Shown here: positions 1 to 8,368 of the stretch, in pieces | Layout of the letters: every line of letters starts with the position of its first letter | How positions within the stretch are numbered: position 1 is the first letter of the stretch | Assembly: GCA_965230795.1 (NCBI GenBank) | Contig: OZ246020.1 | Coordinates: 3,906,001 to 3,970,000, forward strand | Source: PZPK01 sp965230795 | GTDB taxonomy: Bacteria; Pseudomonadota; Gammaproteobacteria; Pseudomonadales; Oleiphilaceae | Direction: 5' to 3' | DNA: 64,000 nucleotides | Translations under genes and position numbers: made by a program | Notes under the pieces: model-generated | The model's database searches: none | Told to the model about the DNA's origin: nothing | The model's input: only the letters and a program-made list of their open reading frames with translations

Positions 1-141
1 AATCCAGATATTGTGGTCCCGATAGCGCTCGATATTCTTGTGAATCGCCGCTACCACATCTCGAGGATGCTTTCGTCCGGCCAGATAGTCTGCTCGCAGG
101 CTATCCAGATTCAACAAGGGATTGACATCATTCGTTGACAT
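1..141 (-). CDS. atzF: Allophanate hydrolase, N-terminal fragment
   Basis: Cut by the left window edge, so only the first 47 codons are present. The reading frame from the ATG at 141 gives an N-terminus (MSTNDVNPLLNLDSLRADYL) followed by a segment ending in HNIWI, which resembles the start of amidase-family allophanate hydrolases. That enzyme splits allophanate into ammonia and CO2 in the cytoplasm. The start overlaps the 3' end of the carboxylase gene by 14 bases, the usual coupling of these two genes. The amidase catalytic Ser-cisSer-Lys region lies outside the window, so the call rests on the N-terminus and the position. Confidence 0.75.
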   Translation of the reverse strand, partial: MSTNDVNPLLNLDSLRADYLAGRKHPRDVVAAIHKNIERYRDHNIWI

Positions 142-3100
142 CACACGACTCCTTTTTCTTGCCATGACTATCCGCTTCGGTCGATTCGTTCATTACCACC
201 AGAGCCTGGCCCGCCACAATACCCTGTCCCGCCTTAGGCAAAACCTGCAGCACTTCACCTGCTGCCATTGCCTGTACCGGAATTTCCATTTTCATGGACT
301 CCAGTATCATCAGCGTCTGACCCGCTTCGACCCGATCACCGGATTCCACTTCTACCCGCCAGACACTACCCGAAACCGGGGAATCCACCACCAGACTGTC
401 TTCAGGCCAGGAAAGTTCGGCGCTATCAGATGATATTTCCGGTGCTTCAAAATTGAACTGTCCATTGGCATGCCAGGCAGCCAATTCGGCCTCATAGGCC
501 GCTTCCCGGTGTTGTTTAAAGGCCTCTATCTTTGTCGCATTGCGCGTTAGCGAGGCCTGATAATCGGCCAGGCTGAATTCGCTTTCTTCAATGCGAATGC
601 CATAGCGGCCGTGGGGTACATCCCGACGAATTTGCTGCAACTCATCATGGCTAACCTCATAGAAACGGATCTGATCAAAGAACCGCAGCAACCAGGGCCT
701 GGTAAACGCTTCCGTCTCCCGAAATCGATTCCACATCTGCAGGGTTCTGCCGACAAACTGATACCCTCCCGGCCCTTCCATACCATACACGCACAGATAG
801 GAGCCGCCGATACCAACGGAGTTTTCCGCAGTCCAGGTTCTCGCCGGGTTGTACTTGGTGGTCACCAGACGATGACTTGGATCCACCGGGGTCGCCACCG
901 GTGCCCCTAAATAGACGTCGCCCAGGCCCATCACCAGATAGGACGCACTGAAGACAATGTCCTTGACTTCCGCAATGGAATCCAGACCGTTAATGCGACG
1001 AATAAACTCCAGATTACTGGGGCACCAGGGGGCATTGGCGCGAACCGATTGCTGATACTTATCGATAGCCTGCTGACAGGCCTCGTCGTCCCAGGAGAGT
1101 GGTAGATACACAATACGCGAGGGCACGGTCATACGGTCAAGCTGATCCGCCAGTGTGCTCTCCGCTTGCTTCAGATGCTCCAGCAAGGCATTCAGAGACA
1201 GTGCAAGGCTGTTGTAATGAACCTGGAGACTGCGAATACCCGGTGTCAATTCCAGCATGCCTTCAAGAGGATGGGCCTGCAGCCATTGCATCAGGGCGTG
1301 CACCCGAAAGCGCAAGGCAATGTCGAGTACCTGTTCACCGTATTCGATGAGCAGAAACTGATCCCCCGCCACACGATAGACCACATCAACACCGACGTCT
1401 TTAGCATCGAGTCTATCCAGCAGCGGACTGCCCAGTTCTGTGCCCGGTTCCGGAAGAGGTTTTGCTCTCAGTGTTTCCAGCGACGCAAGCTGTGCTTCAT
1501 GAAGGCTTCTGGCACTGCTCAGGCTAACAGGCTGAAAGCGGATCTTGTCGCCGGCACGCAGCTGTCCCAGCTTCCATAAGTCGGCCTGTATGACCGTTGC
1601 GGGACAGACGAATCCCCCCAGTGAAGGGCCGTCCGGCCCCAAAATCACCGGCATATCACCAGTAAAGTCGACAGTACCAAAGGCATAGGCATTGTCATGA
1701 ATGTTGGACGGGTGCAAACCGGCTTCACCGCCATCCGCACGCGCCCATTCAGGTTTGGGACCGATCAGGCGAATTCCGGTGCGACTGGAGTTGTAATGCA
1801 CCTCCCATTCATGCTCGAAAAAGGTCTCAATATCCCGTTCGGTAAAAAAGTCCGGTGCACCATGGGGGCCGTAGATCACTCGCAAGCTCCAGTGCTGGCC
1901 GATCTCCGGTATCAGTTCCTCGGTAAGTGAAAGAGGTGAATCTACCAAATTTTCACTGACTGGGAGGAGATTCAGGACATCCCCGACACGCAGTGCACGA
2001 CCGCCGTGCCCCCCAAACTGCCCTAGGGTAAAGGTGGAGCGGGAACCCAGATACTCCGGACACTGAATACCCCCCTGAATTGCCAGATAGGCGCGCGCAC
2101 CGTTGCCGACAATACGTCCCAGCTTGAGAACCTGGCCTGGTCGGATATCGATGGTCTGATACATGGAAACCGGCGCATCATCGACCGTGACCGCAAGATT
2201 TGCCCCGGTCACGGCAATCCGTGTCGAGGAGCTGAACGCAAGGGTTGGCCCCTGCATGGTAATTTCCAGAGCCGCAGCCGCTTCTGTATTACCCAGCAAT
2301 CGATTCGCCAAACGAAAGGAAACATTGTCAAAAGGACCCGAGGGTGGCACGCCCACATCCCAGTAACCGGCTCGGCCCGGATAATCCTGAACCATGGTTT
2401 GCGTACCTGCCTGCAGAACATCCATTCGGAACGGCTGATACTCGAAATGATTGAGGTAGGCAGTGGTTACCCGGGCGTCTTCCAGCACCGGATCCCTCAG
2501 TAACTGTGACAGATAATCCCGGTTGCTGACGATACCGTAGAGCTCCGTCTGATCAATGGCTGCGCACAGGCGCTGCAAGCTTTGCTCGCGTGTGCCACCG
2601 TGGGCGATTACTTTGGCCAGCATGGGATCAAACAGTGCAGGGACTTCGATACCACTTTCGATCCAGTGGTCGATGCGCAGCCCGTCTCCAGAAGGAAAAC
2701 TGACCGAAGACAGCAGCCCTGCGCAGGGTTGAAAATCCCGAAAGGGGTCCTCTGCATAGAGCCGCACCTGAATGGCGTGACCTCGGGCCACCAGCGCAAA
2801 TGAGGACAGCGGTGCCAACTCACCGGCGGCCTGTTTCAGCATCCATTCCACCAGATCAATATCGTAGACCATCTCGGTGACACCGTGCTCAACTTGTAAG
2901 CGAGTATTCACTTCCAGAAAGTAAAATGTGTCACTATCGTCGTCATAGATGAACTCAACAGTCCCCGCATTGCGATAATTGACGCTGGCAACCAGCGCTT
3001 CAGCAGTGCGGTGCAAAGCCTGACGAAGGTCTTCACTGAGCCGCGGCGCCGGACATTCCTCCACGACCTTCTGATTACGTCGCTGGCTGGAGCAATCCCG

Positions 3101-3775
3101 TTCACCCACCGCGACAGCCTGGCCCTGCCCATCGCCAAACACCTGAACCTCAATGTGGCGAGCCCGGGCAATGAACTTCTCCAGAAACACACCATCATTG
3201 GCAAAATGACTGGCCCCCAAACGCTGTACCGTGGCAAAGGCCTTCGACAGTTCCTCCGGCGAGTGGCACAGCTGCATGCCGATACCGCCCCCGCCAGCCG
3301 TGCTCTTGAGCATCACCGGAAAACCAATCTGCTCCGCTGCACTTTGGGCGGAAGCCAGGTCTTGCAGCAAATCGCTTCCCGGTGCCAATGGCACCTGCGC
3401 CGCCTCCGCCAGCTCGCGGGCTCGATGCTTCAAACCAAAGGCTTCGATCTGCTCCGCTCTGGGGCCGATAAAGCAGATACCCTCCGCCTCACAGCGGCGG
3501 ACAAACTCGGCATTCTCGCTGAGAAAGCCATAACCCGGATGAATGGCCTCCGCCCCACTTTCTCTGGCAACGGCCAGTATTTTGTCCATGTCGAGATAGG
3601 TAGTCGTAGCACCACCCTCACCCAATGAAAAGGCCTGGCTTGCATAACGAACATGCAGGCTGTCCCGGTCGCATTCGGCATAGACCGCCACCGATTCAAT
3701 GCCCATGACATTCAAGGTGCGAATGATCCTGACGGCGATCGCGCCCCGATTGGCAATTAAGACTCGTTTAAACAT
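128..3775 (-). CDS. uca: Biotin-dependent urea/guanidine carboxylase
   Basis: ATP- and biotin-dependent carboxylase of 1215 residues, the usual length for stand-alone urea carboxylase. An N-terminal biotin carboxylase domain (about 1-450) has the ATP-grasp glycine loop KSTAGGGGIGM at 157-167 and the catalytic EVNTRLQVEH at 288-297. KipA/KipI-like carboxyltransferase domains follow (about 470-1040). A C-terminal biotinyl domain has ESMKME at 1159-1164, with Lys1162 the expected biotin site. It sits behind two DUF1989 genes and a guanidine-I riboswitch, an arrangement in which the enzyme has been shown to act as guanidine carboxylase. Guanidine is therefore the more likely substrate. Preference cannot be proven from sequence alone, and some activity on urea is possible. 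Confidence 0.93.
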   Translation of the reverse strand: MFKRVLIANRGAIAVRIIRTLNVMGIESVAVYAECDRDSLHVRYASQAFSLGEGGATTTYLDMDKILAVARESGAEAIHPGYGFLSENAEFVRRCEAEGICFIGPRAEQIEAFGLKHRARELAEAAQVPLAPGSDLLQDLASAQSAAEQIGFPVMLKSTAGGGGIGMQLCHSPEELSKAFATVQRLGASHFANDGVFLEKFIARARHIEVQVFGDGQGQAVAVGERDCSSQRRNQKVVEECPAPRLSEDLRQALHRTAEALVASVNYRNAGTVEFIYDDDSDTFYFLEVNTRLQVEHGVTEMVYDIDLVEWMLKQAAGELAPLSSFALVARGHAIQVRLYAEDPFRDFQPCAGLLSSVSFPSGDGLRIDHWIESGIEVPALFDPMLAKVIAHGGTREQSLQRLCAAIDQTELYGIVSNRDYLSQLLRDPVLEDARVTTAYLNHFEYQPFRMDVLQAGTQTMVQDYPGRAGYWDVGVPPSGPFDNVSFRLANRLLGNTEAAAALEITMQGPTLAFSSSTRIAVTGANLAVTVDDAPVSMYQTIDIRPGQVLKLGRIVGNGARAYLAIQGGIQCPEYLGSRSTFTLGQFGGHGGRALRVGDVLNLLPVSENLVDSPLSLTEELIPEIGQHWSLRVIYGPHGAPDFFTERDIETFFEHEWEVHYNSSRTGIRLIGPKPEWARADGGEAGLHPSNIHDNAYAFGTVDFTGDMPVILGPDGPSLGGFVCPATVIQADLWKLGQLRAGDKIRFQPVSLSSARSLHEAQLASLETLRAKPLPEPGTELGSPLLDRLDAKDVGVDVVYRVAGDQFLLIEYGEQVLDIALRFRVHALMQWLQAHPLEGMLELTPGIRSLQVHYNSLALSLNALLEHLKQAESTLADQLDRMTVPSRIVYLPLSWDDEACQQAIDKYQQSVRANAPWCPSNLEFIRRINGLDSIAEVKDIVFSASYLVMGLGDVYLGAPVATPVDPSHRLVTTKYNPARTWTAENSVGIGGSYLCVYGMEGPGGYQFVGRTLQMWNRFRETEAFTRPWLLRFFDQIRFYEVSHDELQQIRRDVPHGRYGIRIEESEFSLADYQASLTRNATKIEAFKQHREAAYEAELAAWHANGQFNFEAPEISSDSAELSWPEDSLVVDSPVSGSVWRVEVESGDRVEAGQTLMILESMKMEIPVQAMAAGEVLQVLPKAGQGIVAGQALVVMNESTEADSHGKKKESCDVNE

Positions 3776-3859
3776 CCTCTTTAACCTGTTCCGGGCCGTC
3801 CCGGCGTGAGGATACGACAGTGGCCGTCCACTGAAGGGTGTATCGATAATGATTTGGCT

Positions 3860-4501
3860 CTAGGCTTTCCAGACCAGCAGTTCAATGGGCGTGGGATTGT
3901 AGCCATTACACGGGTTATTGAGTTGCGGGCAATTGGACACCAGCACCAGCGTGTCCACCAGGGCTTTCAGTTCCACATATTTGCCCGGCGCAGAAATCCC
4001 GTCTTCGAAGGTAAGCCCGCCGCTTTCGGTAACCGGCACGTTCATAAAGAAATTGATGTTGTGAGTAATGTCGCGCTTGCTTAGCCCGAATTCGGGACGT
4101 TCAGCAATGGCCAACATCCAGCTGTCGCGACAGGCATGCATACAGCGCTTTTCCAGATCGTAGCGCACCGTATTGCTCTCGCTGGCACAAGCGCCGCCGA
4201 GAGTATCGTGTCGGCCACAAGTGTCAGCGACAATCTCCAGCATGGGGCGATTATGATTACTGCGTAGCACAGATCCCGCCGTCAGATAGACTCCGCCCTG
4301 TTCACGGATGGTGTCGGTAGCACTGTAACGTTCGCTGGGATCCTCAGCACAGTAAAACAGGGTATCCGCCGCCTGATTGCCTTCCATATCGAGAATACGT
4401 AGCGTATCGCCCGTCGCGATGCGCCCCAGATAGTAGTCGCCCGCAGGCACCACCTGCCGCCAGTCTGCCCTTTCCGGAATAAGCGAGCTTTCGACAATCA
4501 T
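3860..4501 (-). CDS. DUF1989 protein, carboxyguanidine deiminase subunit (formerly urea carboxylase-associated protein)
   Basis: A 213-residue DUF1989 protein. It has the family's metal-site cysteines and histidine in a DTCGRHDTLGGAC segment (mid-protein) and SNCPQLNNPCNG near the C-terminus. Paired DUF1989 proteins of this operon type (UAAP1/UAAP2) were shown in Pseudomonas to form CgdAB. CgdAB is a zinc-dependent carboxyguanidine deiminase that converts the carboxylase product to allophanate with release of ammonia. Its ATG overlaps the stop of the upstream DUF1989 gene by 4 bases (ATGA), which suggests coupled translation of a heteromeric enzyme. The carboxylase gene begins 84 bases downstream. 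I do not assign A or B. Confidence 0.85.
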   Translation of the reverse strand: MIVESSLIPERADWRQVVPAGDYYLGRIATGDTLRILDMEGNQAADTLFYCAEDPSERYSATDTIREQGGVYLTAGSVLRSNHNRPMLEIVADTCGRHDTLGGACASESNTVRYDLEKRCMHACRDSWMLAIAERPEFGLSKRDITHNINFFMNVPVTESGGLTFEDGISAPGKYVELKALVDTLVLVSNCPQLNNPCNGYNPTPIELLVWKA

Positions 4502-5253
4502 GCCTCACCCCCCAGCGCATCACCCAGATAGTACAGGGCATTATTGGCAAATCCTCGTTGATTCTCCGGACGGAAGTTACGACAGTAGTCATCCTCCTTC
4601 ACCGCAAAAGCAGATCCCAAATCCACACCAATGCGATAACGCGGATAGTCAGTGGCTACATCCAAAGGATGCGGACAGGTATGCAGCACGACAAGGGTGT
4701 CCATCTCAAAGCGCAGGGTAACCGAACTGCCGGCTGCACTGTGCCCGGCATCCCGTCGCATGCGCCCTTCAGCATCGACACCAACCTTGCTGAACCAGTT
4801 GATATTGGCCGCCATGTCTGTGAGGCCGAGACCGTATTTGGCCAATTCGACGAGGAAAGCATCATGACCGTTTTGTAGCCAGTTGTTACGGTCTGACTGG
4901 TAATCACGTTTACCCCAGCGATTCTCGACATGGGAAGCCATACTGTTGCCGCAGACCGTTTCATGCCAACCCAGACTGTCCTCAACAATGGACGCAAAAA
5001 TACGTCCCATATCCGAATACAGGCAATTCCCCCGGGTCAGTTTGAAGGTGTGCTGGCATTTGAGGGTGTCTGGCGCATTGTAGCGTTCCAGCAGATTGTC
5101 GGGGTTATAGAACAGCATGCCGACATTGGCATCGCCGCTTAAATCGGTCAGTCGCAGCACGTTGCCACGACGCAGGCGGAAGGACCAATGAGATCCCGCC
5201 GCCAACTCGGTCTGATAGTCAATTGAACGAATGCTAGTACTCATGTTCGTCAT
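4498..5253 (-). CDS. DUF1989 protein, second carboxyguanidine deiminase subunit
   Basis: A 251-residue DUF1989 paralogue of the following gene. It retains HETVCGNS mid-protein and HTCPHPLD near residue 200, equivalent to the metal-binding segments of the partner. The expected second Cys of the first motif is not evident, so this subunit may have a degenerate metal site and a structural role. The stop overlaps the partner's start. Two in-frame ATGs lie at 5253 and 5244, and neither has a strong ribosome site. The gene is 25 bases downstream of the transporter ATPase, so the transporter and deiminase are one transcription unit. Confidence 0.85.
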   Translation of the reverse strand: MTNMSTSIRSIDYQTELAAGSHWSFRLRRGNVLRLTDLSGDANVGMLFYNPDNLLERYNAPDTLKCQHTFKLTRGNCLYSDMGRIFASIVEDSLGWHETVCGNSMASHVENRWGKRDYQSDRNNWLQNGHDAFLVELAKYGLGLTDMAANINWFSKVGVDAEGRMRRDAGHSAAGSSVTLRFEMDTLVVLHTCPHPLDVATDYPRYRIGVDLGSAFAVKEDDYCRNFRPENQRGFANNALYYLGDALGGEA

Positions 5254-5278
5254 CCAGTCTTCAACCAGCCATAGTCAT

Positions 5279-6058
5279 TCATGCCACCGAGCGCTTGGCG
5301 GCACCATATAGCTGGGTATCGATGTGTTGATAGGTTTGTGTGTCCGTCTGTCCGACTTTAAGGTCATAGGTGATTCCCGCCCCGTAACGCTCGGGGGCCT
5401 GTGGATCATGCCTGAGCTTGTCAAAGACCCACAGCCGGGTGCCAAGGTAAAAGCCTTCCTTCAGATCATGCGTCACCATGAAAATCGTCAGACCGTGCTC
5501 TTTCCACAGGGACAGCACCAGTTCATGCATATCCGCACGAATGCCGGGATCAAGCGCACCAAAGGGTTCATCCAGCAACAGGATGCGGGGCTTGCCCAGC
5601 AAGGCCTGGGCGATCGCCAATCGCTGCCGCATCCCGCCCGACAGCTCATGGGGATACTTGTGCATGGCTGACCAGAGACCCACCTGTTCCAGAATGTCGC
5701 TGGCATCCTGACGCGCCGCACGGCGCCTGGCACCAAACAGATAGCCGCTGATACCGCGGGACTGGAATCCCCGCGTTGCCATAACGTTTTCCAGCACGGT
5801 CATATGGGGAAACACGGAATATTGCTGGAATACGATGCCCCGATCCGGCCCCGGTTCCTCGGGAATGGGTTTGCCATCAAGAAGAATCTCCCCCCGACTC
5901 GGCGCGACGGTTCCAAGCAGCATGTTCAGAAACGTACTTTTCCCGCATCCGGATGTCCCCACAAGAGTGACAAACTCACCGGTATCGACTTTGACATTCA
6001 GCCCTTCCAGCACCACTTTTTCGTCGTACTGCTTCCAGACATTGTTGACTTCAATCAT
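5279..6058 (-). CDS. ABC transporter ATPase (guanidine/urea uptake, NitT/TauT type)
   Basis: ATP-binding subunit of 259 residues. Walker A is GTSGCGKST at 34-42, the signature is LSGGMRQ at 139-145, and Walker B LLLDEP at 160-165 is followed by the D-loop. It belongs to the nitrate/sulfonate/taurine ABC class. Its ATG overlaps the permease stop by 4 bases. With the permease and periplasmic protein it forms the importer encoded at the head of the operon. The substrate is inferred from the guanidine-I riboswitch and the guanidine carboxylase/deiminase genes behind it. Confidence 0.92.
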   Translation of the reverse strand: MIEVNNVWKQYDEKVVLEGLNVKVDTGEFVTLVGTSGCGKSTFLNMLLGTVAPSRGEILLDGKPIPEEPGPDRGIVFQQYSVFPHMTVLENVMATRGFQSRGISGYLFGARRRAARQDASDILEQVGLWSAMHKYPHELSGGMRQRLAIAQALLGKPRILLLDEPFGALDPGIRADMHELVLSLWKEHGLTIFMVTHDLKEGFYLGTRLWVFDKLRHDPQAPERYGAGITYDLKVGQTDTQTYQHIDTQLYGAAKRSVA

Positions 6059-6876
6059 GATCCGGCTCCTTGATGATGCCAGGGGTAAACAGTCTCATTG
6101 AGCTTCCTTAAACCTACATCAATGAGAAAGGCCAGCAGCGTAATCCAGGCGACATAAGGCAGAATCACATCCATGGCCATATAACGCCGGACCAGAAAGA
6201 TGCGATAACCCAGGCCATCCGTCGCCGCCACGGCCTCAGCTGCGATCAGGAACAGCCAGCCAGCTCCCAGGGACAGACGCACTGCATCAATCAGCTTGGG
6301 CATAATCTGGGGCAGCAGCACGCGGATCATGATCTGTGAGGTACTCGCCCCAAGCGTTTGCGCTTTGACCAGCTGTTCACCAGGAATTTCCTGGGTGCGG
6401 CGCTGAATATCCCGAGCGATAAATGGCGTAATGCCAATGGCGATGAGCACCACTTTCGACACCTCACCCAAACCGAAGACAATGAAGAGTATCGGTAGAA
6501 TCGCCAGCGGCGGTATTAATGACACCACCGTTAGCAGCGGCGACAAACCGGCCGTAAACATGGGCAGAGCGCCGGTCAGCATGCCGATCAGGAGTCCAAG
6601 ACTGGCGGCGATCAGAACGCCCAGCCCCAGACGATACAAACTGCTTTGGGTGTCCTGCCAGAAAAGATATTCGCCACTGCGTTTACTTGGCTCCAGCGCC
6701 ATGCGTTCCAGCCCATCACCAATCTGGCTCATGCTGGGTAACAACTTATCGTTGGGATTGACCTCAAGCCTGGCATTGGAACTGATCACATACAGCACAA
6801 CGAGCAGCACGAATGGCAGTAGCCCGAGAAACAGCTTAAGCGACGCGCCGGGGCGCTGATTGATGAGTTTCTTCAT
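6055..6876 (-). CDS. ABC transporter permease (guanidine/urea uptake)
   Basis: Inner-membrane permease of 273 residues in the NitT/TauT family, with about six hydrophobic segments. Its cytoplasmic coupling loop is AAEAVAATDGLGYRI (about residues 210-225), the EAA-type motif that contacts the ATPase. It lies 71 bases after the binding-protein gene and overlaps the ATPase gene by 4 bases. The N-terminus carries a periplasmic stretch before the transport core. The substrate is inferred from context as for the ATPase. Confidence 0.9.
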   Translation of the reverse strand: MKKLINQRPGASLKLFLGLLPFVLLVVLYVISSNARLEVNPNDKLLPSMSQIGDGLERMALEPSKRSGEYLFWQDTQSSLYRLGLGVLIAASLGLLIGMLTGALPMFTAGLSPLLTVVSLIPPLAILPILFIVFGLGEVSKVVLIAIGITPFIARDIQRRTQEIPGEQLVKAQTLGASTSQIMIRVLLPQIMPKLIDAVRLSLGAGWLFLIAAEAVAATDGLGYRIFLVRRYMAMDVILPYVAWITLLAFLIDVGLRKLNETVYPWHHQGAGS

Positions 6877-6947
6877 GGTCGCTCCTGGATAAACGTGGAA
6901 GCCGAACAGGCACGGACCCGATGCAATTGGGTCCGTGCCATCGCGTT

Positions 6948-7988
6948 TTACAGTGCGCCGTCAGCCGCCATCTGCATGTAGCCAGGGTTGAAGCGGAACT
7001 TCACGTTAGCCGTGTTGCCATAGGTGCCTGCAGGCATTTCAATTCCGATAAAGCCGGCATCGGGCGCTCCTTCTCCCAACAGTCCATGGGCAAAGGAAAA
7101 CTCGGCGACATTTTTCATGGTTTCAACCAGCTCTTTACTGTTCGTCAGTTCCAGTGCCTGCGCCGGCTCATAAAACATTTCGGTGCTGGCCAGCTGTGCC
7201 TCGTAGCCCGCCAGATCCGTGCCGGACGCAGTGGCCATATAGGTTTTGGCCTTGGTCGCGGTAGCATCGCTTCCACTCATGTTGCCCATGATTTCGTACC
7301 AGGCGCCGACCAGGGCCTTGCCCAGTTCTGGATGTGCAGCCAGGGTTTCTGTATTGATGACCAACAGGTCGATGATTTCACCAGGAATCTGGGAAGAATC
7401 AAACACCTTGTTGCTATTGGGCATGCTGAGGATTTCACTCAGTAAGGGATTCCAGGTAGCCACGGCAGTAACGTCATCGGTGCCATAAATAGACACCATA
7501 TCAGCGTCGGAGGTGTTCACCACGGTGATGTCCTTTTCACTCAGACCAACCGTTTCCAGACCACGCGCGAGAAGGTAGTGCGACACACTCAGCTCAACCA
7601 GGTTGACCCGCTGCCCCTTGATACCGGCCAGAGAGTCTTTGCCCTTCAGGATCACGCCATCGTTACCGTTGGAAAAGTCACCCACAACCAGCGCCGTACT
7701 ATCAACGCCACCCGCCGCAGGGATGGTCAAGGCATCCATATTGGTCATGGTACAGGCATCAAACTCGCCAGCGGTGTACTGGTTGATGGATTCGATGTAG
7801 TCATTGATCTGAACCACTTCAATGTCGATACCGTATTTCTCACCCCACTTTTTGACGATGCCCTGTTCGGCACCATAGGCCCAGGGCATCCAGCCGACAT
7901 AGATAGACCAGCATATTTTAAAGGGCTCAGCCGCATGGCTCAGGGAAGTGAGGGAAAGCGAAAGCAGAAGGATAGCGAGTCGTTTCAT
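6948..7988 (-). CDS. Periplasmic substrate-binding protein of the guanidine/urea ABC importer
   Basis: A 346-residue periplasmic binding protein with a typical signal peptide (cleavage likely after SLSHA, about residue 19). The mature start EPFKICWSIYVGWMPWAYG resembles the NitT/TauT-like proteins annotated as putative urea-binding proteins next to urea carboxylase. It is the first gene of the operon. The ATG at 7988 is preceded by GAGAGG seven bases upstream. The guanidine-I riboswitch lies about 60 bases upstream in the leader, so this gene is the immediate target of ligand control. Its binding of guanidine is inferred, not seen. Confidence 0.9.
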   Translation of the reverse strand: MKRLAILLLSLSLTSLSHAAEPFKICWSIYVGWMPWAYGAEQGIVKKWGEKYGIDIEVVQINDYIESINQYTAGEFDACTMTNMDALTIPAAGGVDSTALVVGDFSNGNDGVILKGKDSLAGIKGQRVNLVELSVSHYLLARGLETVGLSEKDITVVNTSDADMVSIYGTDDVTAVATWNPLLSEILSMPNSNKVFDSSQIPGEIIDLLVINTETLAAHPELGKALVGAWYEIMGNMSGSDATATKAKTYMATASGTDLAGYEAQLASTEMFYEPAQALELTNSKELVETMKNVAEFSFAHGLLGEGAPDAGFIGIEMPAGTYGNTANVKFRFNPGYMQMAADGAL

Positions 7989-8011
7989 GGATAACCTCTC
8001 AAACGAGTTTT

Positions 8012-8040
8012 ACACGGAGTACCCTTGGCACATGGCCAAG
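8012..8040 (-). promoter_or_regulatory. Possible riboswitch expression platform between aptamer and start codon
   Basis: Downstream of the aptamer the transcript can form a hairpin with stem CTTGGC/GCCAAG (8024-8040). It also contains CCGTGT (8012-8017), an exact complement of ACACGG (8065-8070) in the aptamer's conserved 3' part. No run of U follows the hairpin, so this does not look like an ordinary terminator. Competition between the aptamer and the CCGTGT pairing could change access to the ribosome site at 7995-8000. That mechanism is inference. Confidence 0.35.
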
Positions 8041-8041
8041 C

Positions 8042-8170
8042 CAGTCTCCCGGGCTTTTATCCCGCCGTGTAACCTGATGCTCACCTGGAGTGAGCGGAGG
8101 TCGAAAGCTCTCGGACCAGTCACAGTGCACAATGTTCTTTTTGCTTTGCGCGACTGTCGGAACCCTAGCT
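8042..8170 (-). ncRNA. Guanidine-I (ykkC) riboswitch
   Basis: Read on the minus strand, the leader holds the conserved ykkC blocks in the right order. CTAGGGTTCCG is at 8168-8158, GGTCCGAGAG at 8117-8108, and ACACGGCGGGATAAA then AGCCCGGGAG at 8070-8046. These are the near-invariant parts of the guanidine-I aptamer, separated by variable hairpins. The riboswitch turns on downstream genes when guanidinium binds. It is placed directly before the importer, deiminase and carboxylase genes, which identifies the operon as guanidine assimilation. Confidence 0.96.
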
Positions 8171-8228
8171 TTCCATTGAAACCAAATTTTGCTGTCCAGT
8201 ATGACAAGGGTACGGACACAGGTGACTC

Positions 8229-8244
8229 AGCACAAACAGTGCCA
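8229..8244 (-). promoter_or_regulatory. Sigma-54 promoter of the guanidine operon
   Basis: TGGCACTGTTTGTGCT matches the -24/-12 consensus TGGCACG-N4-TTGCW at TGGCAC, the last GC and the final T, with exact GG-to-GC spacing. Transcription would start near 8219, about 50 bases before the aptamer. An NtrC-type site lies upstream at about -108. This implies that the operon is made only under nitrogen limitation and then gated by guanidine. Confidence 0.75.
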
Positions 8245-8319
8245 GGCAAATATTCTTCTTTTATTTCAGCGTATTATATTGATACCAGGAGTTTTGACGA
8301 CAAAAGGTGAGTGGATACC

Positions 8320-8334
8320 ACACTATTGTGGTGC
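8320..8334 (-). promoter_or_regulatory. NtrC-type enhancer site upstream of the guanidine operon
   Basis: GCACCACAATAGTGT on the minus strand fits the NtrC palindrome GCACYA-N3-TRGTGC in all but the last base. Its centre (8327) is about 108 bases upstream of the predicted sigma-54 start, a typical enhancer distance. The assignment is by consensus only. Confidence 0.6.
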
Positions 8335-8368
8335 GCACCTGATGACCACGCTCCATAAACGTGCAGCG

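Noticed and set aside
3011..3628. Plus-strand ORF of 205 codons in the carboxylase gene
   Set aside because: It is antisense to the biotin-carboxylase domain and has no start signal.
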